NCBI GenBank assembly: GCA_021443125.1
Contig: JABUUQ010000008.1
Location: 21,940-26,989, forward strand
DNA length: 5,050 bases
Direction of reading: 5' to 3'
From: Bacteroidales bacterium
GTDB lineage: Bacteria; Bacteroidota; Bacteroidia; Bacteroidales; P3
The notes below the pieces were generated by a model. It did not search any database. It saw only the letters and a program-made list of their open reading frames with translations, and was not told where the DNA came from. Positions 1 to 5,050 of the stretch are shown piece by piece; position 1 is the first letter of the stretch; every line of letters begins with the position of its first letter. A program made the translations under genes and the position numbers.

Positions 1-62
1 TTTAGTTGGGCACAAAGATTTTTCCCAACAAAACCTTTAGCTCCAGTAACAAGAATTTTCAT
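1..62 (-). CDS. capF: CapF/WbjC/FnlB-like UDP-sugar reductase, N-terminal fragment (runs off window)
   Basis: Only the first 20 codons are present, starting at the ATG at 62-60 and cut by the left edge of the window. They read as a Rossmann-fold N-terminus: a first beta strand (MKILVTG) followed by the nucleotide-binding glycine motif GAKGFVG at residues 7-13, typical of extended short-chain dehydrogenases. The start lies 2 bases after the stop of the CapE-like gene. In the UDP-L-FucNAc pathway CapF (WbjC, FnlB) follows CapE and reduces the 4-keto sugar that CapE makes. The identification rests on the short but characteristic N-terminus (compare the start of Staphylococcus aureus CapF, also MxIxxTGAKGFVGKNL as I recall it) and on position. 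Any NAD(P)-dependent epimerase or reductase could start in a similar way, so the name is an inference. The C-terminal cupin domain expected of CapF lies outside the window. Confidence 0.72.
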   Translation of the reverse strand, partial: MKILVTGAKGFVGKNLCAQL

Positions 63-64
63 AG

Positions 65-1165
65 CTATTCTGAACGAATTTCTTTTGCTTTGGCACGCTC
101 TTGCAAGCCAAGGTCCTCACGAATAAAGTTTAGTTTCAAAAGCAATTCTTTCATACCTTCCACATCAAGACGACGAGTGTTGTGTGAATGATAGTCTTCT
201 ATATGAGAGATTACATCGTTGCCTTGTGTAAAGAATTTGTCGTAGTTAAGGTCCCTGCTATCGCATGGAATACGATAGTAATCGCCCATATCTATACTTC
301 TTAACATTTCCTCACGAGTTACCAATGTTTCGTATAGTTTTTCTCCATGACGAGTGCCTATTACCTTAACTTCTGTTTGTGCGTATTTTGGATTTATTTT
401 TGCATATATTTGTTTCAAAGCCTCTGCTAACACATCAAGCGTACATGCAGGAGCTTTCTGAACGAACAAATCACCATTTTCGCCATGAGTAAAAGCATAT
501 ACAACCAAATCTACTGCATCGTCCAAAGTCATCATATAACGAGTCATGTTTGGGTCGGTTATGGTGATTGGTTTTCCGTCCATCATCTGCTCAACCCACA
601 AAGGAATAACAGAACCACGGCTTGCCATTACATTACCATAACGAGTGCAACAGATAGTTGTCTTTGCATTTTGTCCTAGTGCTCTTCCTTGTGCTATGGC
701 CACCTTTTCCATCATTGCCTTTGATATACCCATTGCGTTGATAGGGTATGCTGCCTTGTCGGTAGAAAGAACAACAACATTCTTAACACCATGTGCTATT
801 GCCGAAAGCAAAACATTGTTTGTTCCTTCCACATTGGTGCGAACTGCCTCCATAGGAAAGAATTCGCAAGAAGGAACTTGTTTCAACGCAGCTGCAGAAA
901 AAACATAATCAACGCCATTCATAGCAAAATCAACTGCCTCTCTGCTACGAACATCGCCGATATAGAACTTTACCTTGTTTGCAACTTCTGGACGATTGGC
1001 TTGAAGATGATGACGCATATCATCCTGCTTTTTCTCATCACGGGAAAAAATGCGTATTTCTTTTATATCACTATCAAGAAAACGACGAAGTACAGCATTC
1101 CCAAAAGAGCCTGTACCTCCAGTAATCAATAAAACTTTGTCTTTGAATATTGACATCATTACCAT
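65..1165 (-). CDS. capE: UDP-N-acetylglucosamine 4,6-dehydratase/5-epimerase, CapE/WbjB/FnlA type
   Basis: A complete protein of about 363-366 residues, the usual length for this family. Numbered from the ATG at 1165, it has the NAD(P)-binding motif TGGTGSFG at 15-22, an acidic GDVRS segment near 70-74, the family segment SAAALKQVP at 90-98, and STDKA at 134-138. At 145-149 the canonical short-chain dehydrogenase YxxxK motif reads MGISK: Met replaces Tyr and the Lys is kept, which is known for the CapE-type 4,6-dehydratases and not a sign of decay. The enzyme converts UDP-GlcNAc to a UDP-4-keto-6-deoxy-hexose with inversion at C5, the first step to UDP-L-FucNAc, and acts in the cytoplasm. Three in-frame ATGs (1165, 1159, 1156) are possible starts. 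The longest is kept, but 1159 forms a TAATG stop-start overlap with the upstream glycosyltransferase, and 1156 gives the N-terminus MSIFKDK closest to relatives. The CapF-like gene follows 2 bases downstream. Little is ambiguous except the exact start. Confidence 0.93.
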   Translation of the reverse strand: MVMMSIFKDKVLLITGGTGSFGNAVLRRFLDSDIKEIRIFSRDEKKQDDMRHHLQANRPEVANKVKFYIGDVRSREAVDFAMNGVDYVFSAAALKQVPSCEFFPMEAVRTNVEGTNNVLLSAIAHGVKNVVVLSTDKAAYPINAMGISKAMMEKVAIAQGRALGQNAKTTICCTRYGNVMASRGSVIPLWVEQMMDGKPITITDPNMTRYMMTLDDAVDLVVYAFTHGENGDLFVQKAPACTLDVLAEALKQIYAKINPKYAQTEVKVIGTRHGEKLYETLVTREEMLRSIDMGDYYRIPCDSRDLNYDKFFTQGNDVISHIEDYHSHNTRRLDVEGMKELLLKLNFIREDLGLQERAKAKEIRSE

Positions 1166-2088
1166 TGATTATTTTTCTTTACACCATGCTTAACAATCAT
1201 ATTAAATATTTTGTAAATAACTCTATTGATAAAATTCCTACGATTCCCTAAAACCACTCTTGTAAAAAGATATGACAACTCTTCACCTATACGACCTACC
1301 ACCATATCTGGATTGTGTTTAATATTGTAGCTAAATGATTCAGCAAAATAGACTTCCAATCTACAATCCATAAATTTAGTATTATAAAATTGTTTGTCAT
1401 TAGTCCTTTCTATTGATTCACTATGTTGTCTCCAATTCACTGTATGTTTATCAAAAGTGTATAATTTTATACCATTTCTCAATAAAGTAAGATAGAATGG
1501 CAAGTCATCCATATAGAAATATTTTTCATTACAATTATATTTATCACATATTTCTCTACTCATAAAGGCCGTTGGTGGTGTAACAAACATAAACCTTTGC
1601 ATTTGTTGCAACTGTTGTTCTACACTAAGGTTATTAGTATCCAACTTAAATAAATCTGCAAAGTAGTCATTTTCAATAATATTACCATTTTCATCAAATG
1701 CTTTTGCTCTTGAAAAAATAGCCTTTGCTTCTGGGTTGGATTGTGCATATTCAAGGTTGTCTGCAATGCATGTATCCACCAACGTATCATCTCCGGCAAT
1801 TACCTTTATCCAAACGCCAGAAGAATTTTTTACTCCTTGGTTACAATTTGCTGGAATGCCGGAATTTTTTGGTGCCACAACTACCTTGGTTCCTGCAAAG
1901 TGTTCTGCATTCTTTTCAACCCATTCCTTTACAAACTCTACCGTATTATCTGGCGAACAATCGTCTGACACAATCAGTTCTATATTCTTATAGGTTTGCG
2001 CTTTTATGCTTTCCAGTGTTGCTTCAACATATTGTCTTGAATTGTATGTTATAACAACAACGGATACTAAAGGATTATTATTTTCCAT
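1159..2088 (-). CDS. Family 2 (GT-A) glycosyltransferase
   Basis: A 309-residue cytoplasmic or membrane-peripheral transferase. The N-terminus has the hallmark GT2 strand VSVVVITYNS at 8-17, then IELIVSDDCSPDNT at 36-49 with the nucleotide-binding Asp pair at 42-43. It continues with KNSGIPANCNQG at 74-85 and the DXD-like metal-binding motif AGDD at 98-101. Near 193-200 MDDLPFYL occupies the place of the ED-type catalytic base motif, and WRQHSES at 219-225 matches the common R-x-H element late in the GT-A domain. The C-terminal 60 residues are basic (RR at 283-284, KHGVKK at 300-305) and could bind the membrane surface; I see no clear transmembrane helix. It starts 7 bases after the aminotransferase gene and ends overlapping the start of the CapE-like gene, so it belongs to the same transcript. 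It would add one sugar of the repeat unit to the undecaprenyl-linked intermediate. Donor and linkage cannot be read from sequence. Its 3' part is noticeably AT-rich compared with the flanking sugar-synthesis genes. Confidence 0.92.
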   Translation of the reverse strand: MENNNPLVSVVVITYNSRQYVEATLESIKAQTYKNIELIVSDDCSPDNTVEFVKEWVEKNAEHFAGTKVVVAPKNSGIPANCNQGVKNSSGVWIKVIAGDDTLVDTCIADNLEYAQSNPEAKAIFSRAKAFDENGNIIENDYFADLFKLDTNNLSVEQQLQQMQRFMFVTPPTAFMSREICDKYNCNEKYFYMDDLPFYLTLLRNGIKLYTFDKHTVNWRQHSESIERTNDKQFYNTKFMDCRLEVYFAESFSYNIKHNPDMVVGRIGEELSYLFTRVVLGNRRNFINRVIYKIFNMIVKHGVKKNNQW

Positions 2089-2095
2089 AAAAATT

Positions 2096-3196
2096 TTATT
2101 TAAATAAATTTATAATTTTAATGACCGTTTCCACTTCCTCATCTGTCATTACCGGACTTATAGGCAGAGACAATTCTTCTTGTGCTATTTGCTCTGTAAT
2201 AGGCAGTTGCATATTGTTCCAATCTTTGTAGCATTCTTGTTTGTGAGGCGGTATTGGGTAGTGGATAATAGTTTGTATGCCATTATCTTTTAAGTATTCT
2301 TGCAGTTCATCCCTACGATTGCAAAGTATTGGATAAAGATGAAAGACATGTGCGTTCCAATCATCTATGCGTTGCAGTTTTATCAGAGGATTGGTTATGA
2401 ATTTGTGATAACGCTGTGCCACACTACGACGAATAGCCAAATCTTCATCCAAATGTTGCAGTTTTACATTAAGTATTGCTGCCTGAATTTCATCAAGACG
2501 AGAATTTCTGCCTGCATATTTGAATACATATTTCTTTTGAGAGCCATAGTTTGCCAATGCTCTTATTGCTTCTGCCAAATCAGAATCGTTTGTGGTTACC
2601 GCACCTCCGTCGCCAAAGGCTCCAAGATTTTTACCAGGATAGAAAGAGTGTCCTGCAGCATCGCCAATCGCACCAGTTTTAATGCCATTATACAAACAGC
2701 CATGGGCTTGTGCATTATCTTCAACAAGTTTTAGGTTGTATTTCTTGCAAATCTCTCCAATCTTGTCTGTATAGGCACATTGTCCATAAAGATGCACAAG
2801 AGCAATAGCCTTTGTTCGAGAAGTGATAGCAGATTCTATAAGGTTTTCATCTAATTCCAAAGTTTCTGAATTAGGCTCAACAAGAACTGCTTTAAGCCCA
2901 TTTTCTGTAATGGCAAGAATGGTTGCAATATAGGTATTGGCAGGCACAATAACCTCATCACCTGCTTTCATTACGCCCAATTCAATATAAGCTCTGAAAA
3001 TCCATATAAGAGCATCCAAACCATTTGCACAACCTACGCAATGTTTTGTACCTATATAGTTTGCGTAGTTGTTTTCAAAGTTTTTGGTTTCTTCTCCTTG
3101 CAAATACCAACCACTATCAACTACTCTAAGAACTGCATCATGTATCTCATCAGCATATTTTGCAGTTATTTTCTTTAATGAAAGGAATTCTATCAT
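2096..3196 (-). CDS. fdtB: DegT/DnrJ/EryC1/StrS-family sugar aminotransferase, FdtB/QdtB type
   Basis: A complete 366-residue PLP enzyme of normal family length. Visible landmarks are the phosphate-binding NGLDAL at 58-63, the strand VIVPANTYIAT at 82-92, LVEDNAQAHG at 157-166 whose Asp160 should pair with the pyridine nitrogen, HSFYPGKNLGAFGDGGAV at 183-200 whose Lys189 should form the Schiff base with PLP, and GRNSRLDEIQAA at 229-240. No catalytic residue appears missing. The family (class V-like fold type I) transaminates nucleotide-linked keto sugars with glutamate. With an FdtA/QdtA cupin in the same operon, the likely substrate is the dTDP-3-keto-6-deoxyhexose, giving dTDP-3-amino-3,6-dideoxy-galactose or -glucose. 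Choosing between FdtB and QdtB is not possible here, and a C4 aminotransferase is a less likely alternative. It begins 29 bases after the GT-B gene, whose stop is followed by two further in-frame TAA codons, and ends 7 bases before the GT2 gene. There is no clear Shine-Dalgarno sequence before its ATG. Confidence 0.92.
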   Translation of the reverse strand: MIEFLSLKKITAKYADEIHDAVLRVVDSGWYLQGEETKNFENNYANYIGTKHCVGCANGLDALIWIFRAYIELGVMKAGDEVIVPANTYIATILAITENGLKAVLVEPNSETLELDENLIESAITSRTKAIALVHLYGQCAYTDKIGEICKKYNLKLVEDNAQAHGCLYNGIKTGAIGDAAGHSFYPGKNLGAFGDGGAVTTNDSDLAEAIRALANYGSQKKYVFKYAGRNSRLDEIQAAILNVKLQHLDEDLAIRRSVAQRYHKFITNPLIKLQRIDDWNAHVFHLYPILCNRRDELQEYLKDNGIQTIIHYPIPPHKQECYKDWNNMQLPITEQIAQEELSLPISPVMTDEEVETVIKIINLFK

Positions 3197-3225
3197 AATA
3201 TATTTGTTTCAAAAATTCTTTATTA

Positions 3226-4476
3226 TTAACTTAAACTTTCCAATATATGATTCATGATAACATCCTGTGTATTAGGATAGTTTATCATTATTTTTTCTTT
3301 GGCAAATGTTTGACGATGTTGTTTTAATGTATCTTCGCCTTTTATTACAACATTATCTATAAAATCTATCAAATCTTGCTGTGTTTGTATCTTGGCGTGG
3401 CAATCCAAAAGTTTGAAACCCAACTCAACAAATATGTTGTTGTAGTTCGCACCTTGCTTGTAAAGATATGCACAAGGGTTGCCTGTATAAAGATATTCAG
3501 ACATATAAGAACCACAATCATGAATTAGTGCATCGGAATTCTTGAATAACTCCAAATAGTCGCCTTCGCAAGAATATTCTACATTATCGTTGCTGAAAAG
3601 TTCGGTTTTGTAGGCTTCAATTTTTTCTTTTGACCAAAAGTTTTTCAATGTTTCAAACAACAAAGGATGTGGTCTAAAAATAAAATGTATATCACGATAT
3701 TTTTTAGGCAATAAAAGAACGGTATCTGCCCACTGCAAAAATCCACCACGAGACTGTGGATTACTGTCTATGGTATGATGCGGAGCTATTATTATGCGTT
3801 TGTTAGTATATTCTTTTTTCTCTATCTGTGGAAGATTATCTAATTTTGGGTAACCAGACAATACAAGATTTTTACCTTTAAGTCTTTGATGTTCTTTTGC
3901 CAATGATATCACATATTCATTCTCCACAAAAACTTTCCAAAAGTAATTAAATTCTATATTTTTGAGATTCTTTATACTTATAAAGCACATACCCATATAA
4001 AAGTAAGAAATATACAGCATTGGCACACCCTTTCTTGCCCAATAGGCAATTGTGAAAAATTTATGTGCCATAATATCATAAGGATTGTTGGTAAATGCAA
4101 TATCAAACTGCTTTGTGTAGTCATTGGCCTTGTTGTTTTCTATATCATAGCCCAACAACACACGATTTTCTCCATATTTTTGGGTTAGTTCTCTAAATGA
4201 TTGATTGCATTGTTCTATAAGATTTTCTTTGGACCGCAATACATCCGGATTAACAATCAGGTATGGGTCGAATCTTTCAGACTGCAACATCTTCTCAAAT
4301 ATACCCAAATTCTGAATTGATGTTGGGCCCATATGAAGAAAAGCAACTTTTATTTTTTGCTTCTTTACAAGGTTCTTTATCTTTCTTGGATACAAGAATT
4401 TCTGTACCAAAAATACCCAAAAAGAATGCCACATATGACTGACTACCTTATATATATATATATATATTTGTTCCAT
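3226..4476 (-). CDS. GT-B transferase, divergent CDP-glycerol glycerophosphotransferase-like
   Basis: A 416-residue protein if the ATG at 4476 is used. Residues 4-9 (IYIYIY) are encoded by a (TA)9 tract and are unlikely to be a conserved functional segment. An alternative in-frame ATG at 4434 (Met15, MWHSFW) lies beyond the tract and may mark the true conserved start. Residues 16-31 are aromatic and hydrophobic followed by basic residues, suggesting peripheral membrane attachment. The N-terminal GT-B half starts with KVAFLHMG at 43-50. The C-terminal half has LSGYPKLDNL at 206-215, RIIIAPHHTI at 227-236, FIFRPHPLLF at 265-274, then a late motif SDALIHDCGSYMSEYLYTG at 314-332, matching the nucleotide-binding layout of TagF-like enzymes, in which the usual form is closer to DxxITDYSS. 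Relatives transfer glycerol phosphate or related groups. The donor here is not known and a sugar is equally possible. It sits between the two genes for a 3-amino sugar, 9 bases after the cupin gene. The family call is by motif recognition only. Confidence 0.82.
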   Translation of the reverse strand: MEQIYIYIYKVVSHMWHSFWVFLVQKFLYPRKIKNLVKKQKIKVAFLHMGPTSIQNLGIFEKMLQSERFDPYLIVNPDVLRSKENLIEQCNQSFRELTQKYGENRVLLGYDIENNKANDYTKQFDIAFTNNPYDIMAHKFFTIAYWARKGVPMLYISYFYMGMCFISIKNLKNIEFNYFWKVFVENEYVISLAKEHQRLKGKNLVLSGYPKLDNLPQIEKKEYTNKRIIIAPHHTIDSNPQSRGGFLQWADTVLLLPKKYRDIHFIFRPHPLLFETLKNFWSKEKIEAYKTELFSNDNVEYSCEGDYLELFKNSDALIHDCGSYMSEYLYTGNPCAYLYKQGANYNNIFVELGFKLLDCHAKIQTQQDLIDFIDNVVIKGEDTLKQHRQTFAKEKIMINYPNTQDVIMNHILESLS

Positions 4477-4484
4477 ACTTTCAT
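4443..4484 (-). other. 13-codon out-of-frame leader ORF across the TA tract
   Basis: Starting at the ATG at 4484, translation would read MKVWNKYIYIYIR and stop at the TAG at 4445-4443. This frame overlaps the first codons of the GT-B gene in a different frame. The stop is followed 8 bases later by the in-frame ATG at 4434 of the GT-B protein, so reinitiation is possible. If one TA unit were lost, this same ATG would be joined in frame to the rest of the GT-B protein. Whether ribosomes use it is not known. Confidence 0.35.
4449..4467. repeat. (TA)9T dinucleotide tract in the 5' end of the GT-B gene
   Basis: An uninterrupted run of 19 alternating T and A bases, read directly from the sequence. 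On the coding strand it begins right after the third codon of the GT-B gene. Because the unit is 2 bases, each gain or loss of a unit shifts the downstream frame. Such tracts mutate by slipped-strand mispairing, and in many bacteria tracts of this kind in glycosyltransferase genes drive phase variation. No other tract of this type is present in the window. Confidence 0.9.
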
Positions 4485-4485
4485 A

Positions 4486-4908
4486 TTATTCTCCCTTTTT
4501 AAATTTAAGATATTCTTGATAATCTCTTATATAATCTTCTTTTTGGTAAACCTCAGAAGCTAATACCAAACAAACCGAACCAGAAGAAAAATCATCCAAA
4601 TCCCTCCATATTCCTGGCACTACATACAATGCTTGATATGGTCTGTTAAGAATAAATGAGCGTTTGACATTGCCATCATCGAGAGTAACGGTAAAACTGC
4701 CACTTACTGCAACAATAAGCTGAGATAATTCCTTATGAGCATGAGCACCTCGGCTTTCTCCACCTGGAACATCATAAAGATAGTAACACCTTTTGACATC
4801 AAAAGGAACTGTCTTGCCATTTTCCACTACAGTTATATTTCCCAAACGATTGCTGTGATGTTTGTCTAAATTAACTATAGTACAATCATAAACACTGCTA
4901 CTTTTCAT
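4486..4908 (-). CDS. fdtA: FdtA/QdtA (WxcM-like) cupin, dTDP-4-keto-6-deoxyglucose 3,4-ketoisomerase
   Basis: A 140-residue single-domain cupin, the usual family length. The order of segments fits FdtA/QdtA: VYDCTIVNL near the N-terminus (6-14), RLGNITVVEN at 21-30, FDVKRCYYLYDVPGGESRGAHAH at 36-58 with the paired histidines 56 and 58 and nearby Arg and Tyr residues, LIVAVSGSFTVTLDDG at 64-79, LYVVPGIWRDLDDFSSGSVCLVLAS at 94-118, and DYIRDYQEYL at 125-134. The family moves the keto group of dTDP-4-keto-6-deoxyglucose from C4 to C3, making the substrate for the FdtB-type aminotransferase two genes downstream. The galacto (FdtA) and gluco (QdtA) forms cannot be told apart here. The ATG at 4908 was chosen over an in-frame GTG at 4941 because relatives start a few residues before the YDC motif and the longer start would overlap the upstream gene by 44 bases. 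With the ATG the overlap is 11 bases. A neighbouring paralogue may share or divide the function. Confidence 0.9.
   Translation of the reverse strand: MKSSSVYDCTIVNLDKHHSNRLGNITVVENGKTVPFDVKRCYYLYDVPGGESRGAHAHKELSQLIVAVSGSFTVTLDDGNVKRSFILNRPYQALYVVPGIWRDLDDFSSGSVCLVLASEVYQKEDYIRDYQEYLKFKKGE
4491..4494 (-). promoter_or_regulatory. GGAG Shine-Dalgarno-like site before two competing ATGs
   Basis: The coding-strand sequence AAGGGAGAA at the end of the cupin gene contains GGAG. It lies 6 bases before an ATG at 4484 and 14 bases before the annotated ATG at 4476 of the GT-B gene. The shorter spacing is close to ideal, so the ATG at 4484 should be favoured if this site is used. It is the only convincing site of this kind seen ahead of a gene here, and it also encodes the Lys-Gly-Glu end of the cupin, so the match may be accidental. 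In Bacteroidota such sites contribute little. Confidence 0.45.
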
Positions 4909-5050
4909 CTTTGATAAATTGTAAAAAGTCGTTGTAATCACGAATATAATCGTCTAGATTATATTCCACAGAACCTGCTGTTAGAGCCACAGAATTTGTT
5001 GAGAAATTAACCATTTCCCTCCACCAACCTTGTGGAACATATAAGCCATA
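4898..5050 (-). CDS. Second FdtA/WxcM-like cupin, C-terminal fragment (runs off window)
   Basis: The last 50 residues of a protein whose start is outside the window, ending at a TAG at 4900-4898. It reads YGLYVPQGWWREM followed by NFSTNSVALTAGS and DDYIRDYNDFLQF, aligning without gaps with the C-terminus of the neighbouring complete cupin: hand alignment gives about 23 identical residues of 49. The shared pattern LYV...G.WR, FS..SV.L and DYIRDY marks the WxcM/FdtA sugar 3,4-ketoisomerase family. The catalytic histidine region is not visible. It could be a stand-alone ketoisomerase or the C-terminal domain of a fused acetyltransferase-ketoisomerase (WxcM or FdtD type), which would supply the N-acetyltransferase that the pathway lacks here. 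The fragment ends 11 bases inside the downstream cupin, indicating cotranscription and probably translational coupling. The family call is firm, the precise reaction is not. Confidence 0.85.
   Translation of the reverse strand, partial: YGLYVPQGWWREMVNFSTNSVALTAGSVEYNLDDYIRDYNDFLQFIKDEK

Noticed and set aside
485..1132. Plus-strand open frames of 64 to 113 codons opposite the CapE-like gene
   Set aside because: They lie antisense to a clear, complete enzyme and their translations show no recognisable domain; they are shadows of its codon pattern.
1725..2734. Plus-strand open frames opposite the GT2 and aminotransferase genes, up to 144 codons
   Set aside because: Same reason: antisense to genes with intact catalytic motifs, cysteine- and aromatic-rich translations without family resemblance.
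3197..3225. Promoter or terminator in the 29-base gap between the GT-B and aminotransferase genes
   Set aside because: The gap is simply AT-rich, with two further in-frame TAA codons after the GT-B stop; no hairpin with a T-run and no convincing promoter pair could be seen.
4449..4467. TA tract as a transcription terminator hairpin
   Set aside because: Alternating TA is self-complementary, but there is no GC stem and no following U-run, and the tract lies inside a coding frame.
4333..4563. Plus-strand 76-codon frame with a hydrophobic, membrane-like translation across the TA tract
   Set aside because: The hydrophobic look results from AT-rich sequence, with IYIYIYIY coming from the repeat; it is antisense to two recognised genes.
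4906..4941. GTG at 4941 as the start of the complete cupin, giving 151 residues
   Set aside because: The extra 11 residues are read from the upstream cupin coding region in another frame, the overlap would be 44 bases, and family members begin just before the YDC motif, which fits the ATG at 4908.

Overview
The window is a tightly packed stretch of a surface-polysaccharide (O-antigen or capsule) biosynthesis locus. Every gene lies on the minus strand, so transcription runs from the right edge to the left edge. The DNA is AT-rich. Most starts have no obvious Shine-Dalgarno sequence, and the protein styles (tandem FdtA-like cupins, CapE/CapF pair, DegT-family sugar aminotransferase) suggest an anaerobic Bacteroidota-type bacterium such as a Bacteroides or Prevotella relative. 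That assignment is an inference from sequence style and is not proven.

In order of transcription: (1) the last 50 residues of a WxcM/FdtA-type cupin (4898-5050, cut by the window edge); (2) a second, complete cupin of the same family (4486-4908), overlapping the first by 11 bases; (3) a divergent GT-B transferase resembling the CDP-glycerol glycerophosphotransferase family (3226-4476), whose 5' end contains a (TA)9 dinucleotide tract; (4) an FdtB/QdtB-type PLP aminotransferase (2096-3196); (5) a family 2 glycosyltransferase (1159-2088); (6) a CapE/WbjB/FnlA-type UDP-GlcNAc 4,6-dehydratase/5-epimerase (65-1165); (7) the first 20 residues of a CapF/WbjC/FnlB-type reductase (1-62, cut by the window edge). 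Gaps between genes are 2 to 29 bases or are overlaps. No terminator or internal promoter was recognised, so this looks like part of one long operon.

The genes imply two activated rare sugars. The cupin plus the aminotransferase would turn dTDP-4-keto-6-deoxyglucose into a dTDP-3-amino-3,6-dideoxyhexose (Fuc3N or Qui3N type). CapE plus CapF begin the route to UDP-N-acetyl-L-fucosamine. The GT2 enzyme and the GT-B enzyme would then add sugars, or possibly a glycerol-phosphate-like group, to a lipid-linked repeat unit at the inner face of the cytoplasmic membrane. The acetyltransferase that would finish the 3-amino sugar and the epimerase CapG that would finish L-FucNAc are not in the window.

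The most unusual signal is the (TA)9 tract just after the start codon of the GT-B gene. Two overlapping ATGs in different frames precede it, and the one with the better-placed ribosome binding site is out of frame at the present repeat number. Gain or loss of TA units would cycle the gene through three translational states, a plausible phase-variation switch for a surface glycan.
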